Assembly (NCBI RefSeq): GCF_938045595.1
Contig: NZ_CALIBB010000307.1
Coordinates: 1 to 5,002 of the forward strand
Direction: 5' to 3'
Origin: an uncultured Campylobacter sp.
GTDB lineage: Bacteria; Campylobacterota; Campylobacteria; Campylobacterales; Campylobacteraceae
Length of the DNA stretch: 5,002 nucleotides
The translations under genes and the position numbers were made by a program. Numbering within the stretch: position 1 is the first letter of the stretch; every line of letters begins with the position of its first letter. Positions 1-5,002 of this stretch are shown piece after piece. Below the pieces are notes generated by a model that worked only from the letters and a program-made list of their open reading frames with translations, was not told where the DNA came from and ran no database searches.

Positions 1-614
1 CGGTCGCAGATCGCAAGCGTTTCGCGGACATTGTGATCGGTGATGAGCACGCCGATGCCAAGATCGCTTAAATCGCGCACGATGCTTTGGATGTCGTTAA
101 CGGCGATCGGATCGACGCCCGCAAACGGCTCGTCCAAAAGTAGAAATTTCGGCGTTATCATTAGACTTCGCGCGATCTCGCAACGCCTGCGCTCGCCGCC
201 GCTTAGGCTCACGCCTTTGCGCAATCTGATCGGCTCGATGTTGAGCAGATTTAGCATCTCATCGACCTTTCGTGAGGCTTCGACTTTATTTTTATAGGTA
301 ATCTCTGCAGCGAGCATTAAATTTTCCTCAACGTTGAGCTCCTTAAAGATGCTACTTTCTTGCGGTAGGTAGCCTATGCCGAGCTTGGCGCGTTTGTGAA
401 GCGGAACCTTCGCGATGCTGTTCTCATTAAGCAAGATATCGCCGCCGCTAGCGCTTATCAGCCCGCAGATCATATAAAACGTCGTGGTTTTGCCCGCTCC
501 ATTGGGCCCCAGCAGCCCCACGATCTCGCCGTTGTAAAGCTCCAGCGAGATGCCCTTAATGATCGGCGTGCCTTTTATGGTTTTTTTAAGACCCCTGACT
601 TCCAGTTTATGCAT
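1..614 (-). CDS. lptB: LptB, LPS/LOS export ABC transporter ATPase (3' end beyond window)
   Basis: LptB is the cytoplasmic ATPase of the LptB2FGC complex. It powers extraction of lipopolysaccharide (lipooligosaccharide in Campylobacter) from the inner membrane and its passage to the outer membrane. 204 residues are visible; the family is about 240, so the C-terminus lies beyond position 1. Visible motifs are Walker A GPNGAGKT (36-43), Q-loop Q85 in YLPQE, signature LSGGE (137-141), Walker B FLLLDE (157-162), D-loop AGVDP (165-169) and switch His194 in ITDHNVRE. The YLPQESSIF stretch and the DHNVRET segment are typical of LptB rather than of other ABC ATPases. The ATG at 614-612 overlaps the tsaE stop by 8 bp (ATGCATAA). 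GAGG at 624-621, six bases upstream, is the ribosome site and lies inside tsaE, so translation is probably coupled. In C. jejuni I recall rpoN as the next gene. Identification is firm. Confidence 0.95.
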   Translation of the reverse strand, partial: MHKLEVRGLKKTIKGTPIIKGISLELYNGEIVGLLGPNGAGKTTTFYMICGLISASGGDILLNENSIAKVPLHKRAKLGIGYLPQESSIFKELNVEENLMLAAEITYKNKVEASRKVDEMLNLLNIEPIRLRKGVSLSGGERRRCEIARSLMITPKFLLLDEPFAGVDPIAVNDIQSIVRDLSDLGIGVLITDHNVRETLAICD

Positions 615-1014
615 AGGTTACCTCGTATTTTCGCCCTTGCGCGTGCGGCGTGATCCTCACTACGCAAAAATCAAGCTCATATTTTTTAAGTAAATTTATC
701 AAATTTTCATCCGCCCATTCGATCAGATGAAGCCCCTCTTCAAATAAATTTTCAAATAGTCCGTTTTTTAAAATCCCCTCACAGCCGCCGTTATAGATGT
801 CGTAATGATAAATTTCGCCGTAGTTTTGCATGATCGAAAATGTCGGCGAGCTCACGTGCTCGTCTAACCCGTGAGCCCGCACGATCGCGCGCGCAAGCGT
901 CGTTTTGCCGCTGGCAAGATCGCCGATTAGCAATATTATGCCGCTTTTTGGCAGAGCCTGCACGAGGCGCGAAATTTCATCCTCGCCGCAGAGCAGTTCA
1001 AAGCTCTTGGACAT
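607..1014 (-). CDS. tsaE: TsaE, tRNA t6A37 threonylcarbamoyltransferase complex ATPase
   Basis: TsaE is the P-loop ATPase that works with TsaB and TsaD to place threonylcarbamoyl on A37 of ANN-decoding tRNAs. The predicted protein of 135 residues is a little shorter than E. coli TsaE (about 153). It shows Walker A GDLASGKTT (31-39), the family SPTF motif (56-59), the HYDIY motif (70-74, family H-x-D-x-Y) and IEW (98-100) near the nucleotide site. The P-loop reads LASGKTT where many relatives have LGAGKTT; the catalytic Lys37 and Thr38 are kept. The ATG at 1014-1012 has GCAGG at 1025-1021 upstream. It overlaps the end of the S4 gene by 17 bp and runs 8 bp into lptB, so it is the middle gene of a three-gene operon. 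Older annotations often call this protein a generic ATP/GTP-binding protein or YjeE. Confidence 0.93.
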   Translation of the reverse strand: MSKSFELLCGEDEISRLVQALPKSGIILLIGDLASGKTTLARAIVRAHGLDEHVSSPTFSIMQNYGEIYHYDIYNGGCEGILKNGLFENLFEEGLHLIEWADENLINLLKKYELDFCVVRITPHAQGRKYEVTYA

Positions 1015-1243
1015 ACTTTGCCTGCTCGCTTTTGGGCGTATTTTTCGCGCTAGGAAAGGCTAGGACCTTAAAGCTTTGTTTTCTATCTAAAAAGCTTATT
1101 GTGATTACATCGCCGATTTTAAGCTCTTTGGCGGGCTTTGCTACCGCGCCGTTTACGGCTACGACGCCGCTTTTGCACATATCTTCGCTGATAGCGCGCC
1201 GCTTGGTGATATTTACTGCGTTTAAAAATTTATCGATTCTCAT
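998..1243 (-). CDS. Small S4-domain RNA-binding protein, RqcP/Hsp15-like
   Basis: This 81-residue protein is almost entirely one S4 RNA-binding domain (about 1-50: MRIDKFL, TKRR at 13-16, SGVVAVNG at 25-32, AKPAKEL at 35-41, KIGDVITI at 42-49), followed by a short basic tail. S4 proteins of this family (Hsp15/HslR in E. coli, RqcP/YabO in Bacillus) bind the 50S subunit carrying stalled peptidyl-tRNA. The length is close to RqcP (about 86) and well below Hsp15 (about 133). Arg2 and Arg16, which I recall as functionally important in Bacillus RqcP, are both present. I chose the ATG at 1243 because the family begins MR(L/I)DKFL. The frame stays open upstream to 1390, but that would run into argG on the other strand. 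No clear Shine-Dalgarno precedes the start. It is the first gene of the S4–tsaE–lptB operon. Family assignment is firm; the RqcP role is inferred. Confidence 0.85.
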   Translation of the reverse strand: MRIDKFLNAVNITKRRAISEDMCKSGVVAVNGAVAKPAKELKIGDVITISFLDRKQSFKVLAFPSAKNTPKSEQAKYVQEL

Positions 1244-1280
1244 AGGCGTGAGTTTAGCGATATTTGCCTTAAAAGCAACT

Positions 1281-1286
1281 ATTAAA
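1281..1286 (-). promoter_or_regulatory. Candidate -10 element for the S4–tsaE–lptB operon
   Basis: Read on the minus strand, TTTAAT sits in the context AATAGTTTAATAG, which would start transcription near 1274, about 30 bases before the ATG at 1243. No convincing -35 is seen; Campylobacter sigma-70 promoters generally lack a conserved one. The hexamer is a weak match, so this is a positional guess supported mainly by the lack of room for any other promoter. Confidence 0.3.
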
Positions 1287-1290
1287 CTAT

Positions 1291-1302
1291 TTTTGGTAGA
1301 AT
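1291..1302 (+). promoter_or_regulatory. Candidate argG promoter (-10 TAGAAT with T-run and GG)
   Basis: TTTTGG followed by TAGAAT (hexamer 1297-1302) is a good match to the Campylobacter sigma-70 pattern of a T-rich stretch leading into a TATAAT-like -10 without a fixed -35. The predicted start near 1309 gives a leader of about 23 bases before argG. Its polymerase footprint would overlap that of the divergent S4-operon promoter. No arginine-repressor (ARG box) palindrome is evident in the gap. Confidence 0.5.
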
Positions 1303-1319
1303 TTCGCCAAATTTTACGT

Positions 1320-1325
1320 AAAGGA
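1320..1325 (+). promoter_or_regulatory. Ribosome binding site deciding the argG start
   Basis: AAAGGA lies six bases before the ATG at 1332. The reading frame of argG is open upstream as far as 840, so this site is the evidence that translation begins at 1332. The protein then starts with the usual short lead into the ArgG PP-loop. Confidence 0.8.
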
Positions 1326-1331
1326 TTTGAG

Positions 1332-2552
1332 ATGGCAAAAGATGTAAAAAAGGTCGTTTTGGCGTATTCCGGAGGACTAGATACTAGCATTATTTTAAAG
1401 TGGCTCGGCGATACTTACGGCTGCGATGTGGTGACTTTCACCGCAGATATCGGTCAGAATGAGGATTTGGAGCCTATCAAAAACAAAGCTGTGAAACTGG
1501 GCATCAAAAAGGAAAATATCTTCGTAGAGGATCTGCGCGAGGAATTTGTGCGCGATTACGTATTTCCGATGTTTCGCGCAAATGCCGTCTATGAGGGCGA
1601 ATATCTTTTAGGCACATCGATTGCGCGCCCGTTGATCGCTAAAAAGTTAGTCGAAATTGCTAAAAAAACTGGTGCGGATGCCGTAAGCCACGGCGCGACC
1701 GGTAAGGGTAACGACCAAGTCCGCTTCGAGCTTGGCGCATACGCGCTAAATCCCGATATTAAGGTGATTGCGCCGTGGAGGCTGTGGGATCTGAACTCTC
1801 GCGAGAAATTGCTTGCCTACGCTAAGAAAAACGGCATCGACATCGCCTCAAAGCCCGGCAAGTCGCCGTATTCGATGGATGCGAATATCCTTCACATCTC
1901 CTACGAGGGCTTGGTGCTTGAAGATCCCGCCCATGCGCCTGAAGAGGATATGTGGCGATGGACCGTGAGCCCTAAAAATGCGCCAGATAAGAGCGAGATC
2001 ATCGAGATCGAATATAAACACGGCGATCCCGTAAAGCTAAACGGCAAGGCGCTTAAGCCGCATGAGATGCTAGCTGCGCTTAACGAACTCGGCGCTAAAA
2101 ACGGCATCGGCAGGCTCGATCTAGTAGAAAATCGCTACGTCGGCATGAAGAGCCGCGGCTGCTACGAAACTCCAGGCGGCACGATTATGCTAAAGGCTCA
2201 CCGCGCGATCGAGAGCATCACGCTAGATCGCGGCGCGGCGCATCTAAAAGATGATCTGATGCCGCGCTACGCCGAGCTCATCTACAACGGCTTTTGGTTC
2301 AGCCCGGAGCGCTTGCTGCTTCAAGAGCTGATAAATAAATCCCAAGAGCACGTAAACGGCAAGGTTAAGCTCGAGCTTTATAAAGGCAACGTGACCGTGC
2401 TAGGCAGGGAAAGCAAGAGCGATAGCTTGTTTAATACCGATTTCGTGACGTTTGAAGAGGATAAGGTTTTCAATCAAAAGGACGGCGACGGATTTATCAA
2501 GCTAAGCGCGCTAAGATTTATCATCGCGGGAAAGAACGGACGCAAGCTTTAG
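1332..2552 (+). CDS. argG: Argininosuccinate synthase
   Basis: ArgG joins citrulline and aspartate with ATP to form argininosuccinate, the penultimate step of arginine synthesis, in the cytoplasm as a homotetramer. The product is 406 residues, the usual bacterial length. Visible motifs are the N-type ATP pyrophosphatase P-loop AYSGGLDTS (11-19), TADIGQ (37-42), the second family signature within SHGATGKGNDQVRFE (119-133), SPYSMDANIL (178-187) and ENRYVGMKSRG (266-276) in the substrate region. All look intact. The start is set by AAAGGA six bases upstream and by family length; an apparent 164-codon extension is only open frame opposite the S4 and tsaE genes. No other arginine gene lies beside it, so the locus is not an arginine operon. 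It appears to be transcribed alone from the divergent promoter region and to end at the hairpin near 2600. Confidence 0.98.
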   Translation: MAKDVKKVVLAYSGGLDTSIILKWLGDTYGCDVVTFTADIGQNEDLEPIKNKAVKLGIKKENIFVEDLREEFVRDYVFPMFRANAVYEGEYLLGTSIARPLIAKKLVEIAKKTGADAVSHGATGKGNDQVRFELGAYALNPDIKVIAPWRLWDLNSREKLLAYAKKNGIDIASKPGKSPYSMDANILHISYEGLVLEDPAHAPEEDMWRWTVSPKNAPDKSEIIEIEYKHGDPVKLNGKALKPHEMLAALNELGAKNGIGRLDLVENRYVGMKSRGCYETPGGTIMLKAHRAIESITLDRGAAHLKDDLMPRYAELIYNGFWFSPERLLLQELINKSQEHVNGKVKLELYKGNVTVLGRESKSDSLFNTDFVTFEEDKVFNQKDGDGFIKLSALRFIIAGKNGRKL

Positions 2553-2591
2553 CTGAAAATTTTGCCTCATAGTGACAAGGCGCGCAGGCGG

Positions 2592-2611
2592 ATTTCGCAA
2601 AGCGAAATTTT
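2592..2611 (+). terminator. Probable intrinsic terminator of argG
   Basis: A perfect 7-bp inverted repeat, ATTTCGC (2592-2598) and GCGAAAT (2602-2608) with loop AAA, runs directly into TTT about 40 bases after the argG stop. The stem is short with only three G-C pairs, and the T-run is brief before switching to AAAA, so termination may be partial. The following AAATTTTAAAATTT (2605-2618) is itself a palindrome. Confidence 0.5.
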
Positions 2612-2632
2612 AAAATTTATCGAAAAAGTAGC

Positions 2633-2692
2633 GAGCGGCTGCGGGCAGGTTTCATGAAATTTCACTAAATTTCAGATCCGCCCGCGCCGCTC
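2633..2692 (+). promoter_or_regulatory. Large composite hairpin between argG and rplI
   Basis: GAGCGGC-T-GCGGGC (2633-2646) pairs with GCCCGCGCCGCTC (2680-2692) in a 13-bp, very GC-rich stem broken only by a bulged T at 2640. Inside it a second stem, TGAAATTT (2655-2662) with AAATTTCA (2667-2674), closes on the loop CACT. The two stems are joined by an asymmetric internal loop (2647-2654 and 2675-2679), where GG and CC could add two pairs. It is not followed directly by a T-run: the next bases are the palindrome ATAAAATTTTAT (2693-2704). It could back up the argG terminator, be an rplI leader structure, or be a dispersed intergenic repeat. The pairing is certain; the function is unknown. Confidence 0.6.
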
Positions 2693-2701
2693 ATAAAATT
2701 T

Positions 2702-2730
2702 TATAAATTTAAAGCTAAATTTAAAAGGAT
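2702..2730 (+). promoter_or_regulatory. Candidate promoter and ribosome site for rplI–hslV–hslU
   Basis: TATAAA (2702-2707) sits after a TTTT tract and would give a start near 2714. AAGGA (2725-2729) six bases before the ATG at 2736 is the ribosome site. The ten-base word TAAATTTAAA occurs twice, at 2704-2713 and 2716-2725, twelve bases apart, the second running into the ribosome site. AT-rich words of this sort are common in Campylobacter, so the repeat may mean nothing. If transcription starts here, the large hairpin upstream is excluded from the rplI mRNA. Confidence 0.45.
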
Positions 2731-2735
2731 AATGG

Positions 2736-3179
2736 ATGAAAGTATTACTGATCAAAGACGTTAAGGGGCTCGGAAAGGCGGGCGAGGTAAAGGAGGTCAA
2801 GGACGGCTACGGCAATAACTTCCTAATCGGCAAAGGCTACGCCAAAGCCGCTACGACTGAGGTTTTGCGTAAATTTGAAGCGGATAAGAAAAAGCAAGCC
2901 GAGCTAGAAAAATACGAGGTCGCAAGTTTGCAAAAACTAGCCGAGGAGCTAGCCAAGATCCGCGTAAAGATCGTAAAACAGACGGGCGAGAGCGGCGCGC
3001 TTTTCGGCTCGGTTACCAAAGATGAGATCGCAACCGCACTAAAAGAGCAAAAGGGGATCGAAATCGATAAGAAAATTTTAGAGACCGAAGCCATCAAAAC
3101 GACCGGGATCTACGACGTAAATGCCAAGCTAAAGCACGGCATAGGCGCTAAATTTGAGATAGAGGTGGCTAGTGTTTGA
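2736..3179 (+). CDS. rplI: 50S ribosomal protein bL9
   Basis: bL9 binds 23S rRNA near the base of the L1 stalk and extends from the 50S surface; it influences frame maintenance and stalled ribosomes. The product is 147 residues, typical for the family. The N-terminal RNA-binding domain (about 1-50) carries the family signature from G13 to T40, with G24-Y25, N28-F29-L30 and G34 in place. A Lys/Glu-rich connecting helix (about 45-75) leads to the C-terminal domain (about 76-147), which includes TGESGALFGSVT (83-94) and ends in an acidic-basic beta segment. AAGGA six bases upstream fixes the start. Elsewhere rplI is often beside rpsF and rpsR; here it heads the protease pair, an arrangement I recall from Campylobacter. 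Its last eight bases overlap hslV. Confidence 0.97.
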   Translation: MKVLLIKDVKGLGKAGEVKEVKDGYGNNFLIGKGYAKAATTEVLRKFEADKKKQAELEKYEVASLQKLAEELAKIRVKIVKQTGESGALFGSVTKDEIATALKEQKGIEIDKKILETEAIKTTGIYDVNAKLKHGIGAKFEIEVASV

Positions 3180-3720
3180 AGCGACTACCATTTTAGCCTA
3201 CAAAGGCGCGAAGGGCTCCGTCATCGGCGGCGACGGGCAGGTTACGTTCGGAAACACCGTCTTAAAGGGCAATGCGACTAAAATTCGAAAGATCGGCAAA
3301 GAGGGTAACGTCTTGGCGGGCTTTGCGGGCAGCACCGCCGATGCGTTTAATCTTTTTGATATGTTTGAGAAGTGCTTAGATGGCGCAAAGGGCGATCTTT
3401 TAAGGGCGGTGATAGAATTTAGCAAGCAGTGGCGCAAGGATAAGTATCTGCGAAAGCTCGAAGCGATGATGCTGGTGCTGGATCGCAAAAATATCTTTCT
3501 GCTTAGCGGCACGGGCGATGTGGTAGAGCCGGACGACGGCAAGATCGCGGCGATCGGAAGCGGCGGGAATTACGCTCTTAGCGCGGCGCGAGCTTTGGAT
3601 AAATTTGCAAGCTTAGACGAAGAGGAGCTCGTAAAGCAAAGCCTTAAAATCGCGGGCGAGATTTGCATTTACACGAACGAAAACATCAAAACATACGCAA
3701 TTTGGGACGAAAAGAGATGA
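3172..3720 (+). CDS. hslV: HslV (ClpQ), peptidase subunit of the HslUV protease
   Basis: HslV forms the double-hexamer proteolytic core of HslUV, an N-terminal-threonine peptidase related to the proteasome beta subunit; HslU unfolds and feeds substrates to it. The product is 182 residues. The start is GTG at 3172, inside the end of rplI (8-bp overlap), with AGAGGTGG (3161-3168) upstream; it gives MFEATTILAYKG, matching Campylobacter HslV. Alignment with E. coli HslV, whose mature protein begins TTIVSV, makes Thr5 the nucleophile, so residues MFEA would be a propeptide. Asp21 (in GGDGQ), Lys37 (in TKIRK) and Ser130 (in IGSGGNYA) then match the E. coli active-site Asp17, Lys33 and conserved Ser. 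GFAGSTADAF (50-59) and ICIYTN (164-169) are also family motifs. Both overlaps suggest translation coupled to rplI and hslU. Confidence 0.97.
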   Translation: MFEATTILAYKGAKGSVIGGDGQVTFGNTVLKGNATKIRKIGKEGNVLAGFAGSTADAFNLFDMFEKCLDGAKGDLLRAVIEFSKQWRKDKYLRKLEAMMLVLDRKNIFLLSGTGDVVEPDDGKIAAIGSGGNYALSAARALDKFASLDEEELVKQSLKIAGEICIYTNENIKTYAIWDEKR

Positions 3721-5002
3721 TGACGCCAAAGCAGATTGTAGAAAAACTAGACGAATATATAATCGGACAAAATAGCGCCAAACGCACGATAGCGGTGGCT
3801 TTGCGAAATCGCTACCGCAGAATGGCGCTCGAAGATGAGATGAAAAACGAGGTGATGCCCAAAAACATCCTGATGATCGGCTCTACCGGCGTAGGTAAGA
3901 CCGAGATCGCGCGCAGGCTTTCGAAGATGTTCGGACTTCCTTTTATCAAGGTCGAGGCGAGCAAATACACCGAGGTGGGCTTCGTGGGGCGCGACGTGGA
4001 GAGCATGGTGCGAGATCTGGCCGCCGCGTCGGTAAATTTAGTGCGCGGCGAGGAATTTGAAAAGAACAAAGACAAGATCGATGATTACATCAAGCGTAAA
4101 ATTTTAGAAAAAGTCCTTCCGCCGCTTCCGCGCGGAGCGAGCGAGGAGAAGGTTACAGATTACGAAAAAAGCTACGAAAAGATGGCGGCCAAGCTCGAGC
4201 GCGGCGATCTGGACGATCTTAGCATCGAGATTGAAGTGAGCGAAAACGCGCTTGAGTCAAATCCGAATTTACCGCCCGAGATGGCGAATATGCAGGAAAG
4301 CTTCATCAAAGTAATCGGAATTTCGACGCGCAAGAGCAAAAAAGAGATGAAGGTTAAAGACGCCAAGGTTGCCCTCAAAAGTGAGGCTAGCGAGAAAGTT
4401 CTCGATATGGAGAGCATCAAAGCCGAAGCCGTTAGGCGCGCGCAAAACGAGGGCATCATCTTTATCGACGAGATCGATAAGGTGGCGGTTTCAAGCGGTA
4501 ATAGCGGCAGGCAGGATCCGAGCAAAGAGGGGGTGCAGCGCGATCTGCTTCCGATCGTGGAGGGCAGCAGCGTAAGCACGAAATTCGGCAATATCGATAC
4601 CGATCACATCCTTTTTATCGCCGCGGGCGCCTTTCATATCAGCAAGCCGAGCGATCTCATACCCGAGCTTCAGGGGCGCTTCCCGCTTCGCGTCGAGCTT
4701 GACAGCTTAGACGAGGCGGCGCTGTGTGAAATTTTAACCAAGCCAAAAAATTCGCTTCTTAAGCAGTACTCGGCGCTTTTAAAGACCGAGGGCGTCGAGC
4801 TGGAATTTAGCGAGGACGGGGTTAAAGCGATCGCGAAATTTGCGGCGAGCACGAACGAAAAAGTAGAAGACATCGGCGCTAGAAGACTACATACGATAAT
4901 GGAAAAGGTGCTTGAGGATGTCAGCTTTGAAGCCGATAAGTTTAAAGGGCAAAAGATCGTCGTGGATGAAAAGCTCGTAAGCGAAAAGCTCGCAGGCATC
5001 GC
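3717..5002 (+). CDS. hslU: HslU (ClpY), AAA+ unfoldase of the HslUV protease (3' end beyond window)
   Basis: HslU is the hexameric ATPase that recognises, unfolds and threads proteins into HslV. 428 residues are visible; E. coli HslU has 443, so only about 15 C-terminal residues, including the tail that docks into HslV, are cut off. Visible are an N-terminal helix with LDEYIIGQ (11-18), Walker A GSTGVGKT (55-62), pore loop GFVG (88-91), a charged I-domain insertion (about 110-243), Walker B IIFIDEID (247-254), sensor-1 region ILFIAAGAFH (298-307), a likely arginine finger Arg321 in LQGRFPLRVEL, and sensor-2 GARRLH (387-392). Walker A has Ser where many relatives have Pro, and the pore has Phe where E. 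coli has Tyr. Two tandem ATGs (3717 and 3720) are possible starts; both overlap the hslV stop, and I chose the first. The ribosome site is weak (AAGAG), in keeping with coupling. Confidence 0.95.
   Translation, partial: MMTPKQIVEKLDEYIIGQNSAKRTIAVALRNRYRRMALEDEMKNEVMPKNILMIGSTGVGKTEIARRLSKMFGLPFIKVEASKYTEVGFVGRDVESMVRDLAAASVNLVRGEEFEKNKDKIDDYIKRKILEKVLPPLPRGASEEKVTDYEKSYEKMAAKLERGDLDDLSIEIEVSENALESNPNLPPEMANMQESFIKVIGISTRKSKKEMKVKDAKVALKSEASEKVLDMESIKAEAVRRAQNEGIIFIDEIDKVAVSSGNSGRQDPSKEGVQRDLLPIVEGSSVSTKFGNIDTDHILFIAAGAFHISKPSDLIPELQGRFPLRVELDSLDEAALCEILTKPKNSLLKQYSALLKTEGVELEFSEDGVKAIAKFAASTNEKVEDIGARRLHTIMEKVLEDVSFEADKFKGQKIVVDEKLVSEKLAGI

Noticed and set aside
40..653. Plus-strand open frames opposite lptB.
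   Set aside because: The minus strand encodes a continuous LptB with every ABC motif; the plus-strand products resemble nothing and overlap it fully.
840..1331. In-frame open stretch that would extend ArgG by 164 N-terminal residues.
   Set aside because: It lies opposite the well-supported tsaE and S4 genes. The translation is low-complexity and unlike any ArgG, while ATG 1332 has AAAGGA upstream and gives exactly the family length.
1244..1390. Upstream extension of the S4 protein to an ATG at 1390.
   Set aside because: The added residues run opposite the start of argG, and family members begin at MR(L/I)DKFL, matching ATG 1243.
2553..2735. A possible small gene or decayed gene in the argG–rplI gap, for example from ATG 2654.
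   Set aside because: That ATG meets a stop after four codons, and no longer frame with a ribosome site exists. The gap is better explained by hairpins and a promoter.
4172..4591. A 139-codon minus-strand open frame opposite hslU, and similar ones opposite argG, rplI and hslV.
   Set aside because: They are rich in Ser, Leu and Ile, as expected from the complement of these GC-rich genes, show no family motif and have no ribosome site. They are antisense shadows of real genes.
1..5002. A CRISPR array, insertion sequence, prophage, tRNA or new defence system.
   Set aside because: No spaced direct repeats, transposase or integrase motifs, tRNA cloverleaf or unexplained cluster is seen; nearly every base belongs to recognised core genes.

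Overview
The window looks like a piece of a Campylobacter chromosome (Campylobacterota, formerly Epsilonproteobacteria). Two things point there. The encoded proteins read like Campylobacter orthologues, for example ArgG of 406 residues and HslV beginning MFEATTILAYKG. The gene order lptB–tsaE–S4 protein on one strand and argG–rplI–hslV–hslU on the other is the order I recall around Cj0662–Cj0669 of C. jejuni. The sequence is clearly more GC-rich than C. jejuni, with many GCG, CGC, AGC and GGC codons. That suits one of the higher-GC oral species (C. gracilis, C. rectus, C. showae or C. curvus type), but the species cannot be fixed from this window.

Left arm, minus strand, positions 1243 down to 1: a small S4 RNA-binding protein resembling RqcP/Hsp15, then the tRNA t6A ATPase TsaE, then LptB, the ATPase of the lipopolysaccharide exporter, which is cut by the window edge. 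All three genes overlap end to start (17 and 8 bp), so they form one tight operon.

Centre, 1244–1331: an 88-bp divergent promoter region. It serves the left operon and argG, the penultimate enzyme of arginine synthesis.

Right arm, plus strand: argG (1332–2552) is followed by a 183-bp gap. The gap holds a small terminator-like hairpin, a much larger composite hairpin (2633–2692) and an AT-rich promoter candidate. Then comes the coupled run rplI–hslV–hslU (2736 to the window end), encoding ribosomal protein bL9 and the two halves of the HslUV (ClpQY) protease, with hslU cut by the right edge.

The region is ordinary conserved core genome. I see no mobile element, CRISPR array, tRNA, rRNA or phage gene, and no convincing new multi-gene system. 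The points most worth a second look are the composite hairpin before rplI, the predicted four-residue HslV propeptide behind a GTG start, and the likely RqcP role of the S4 protein.
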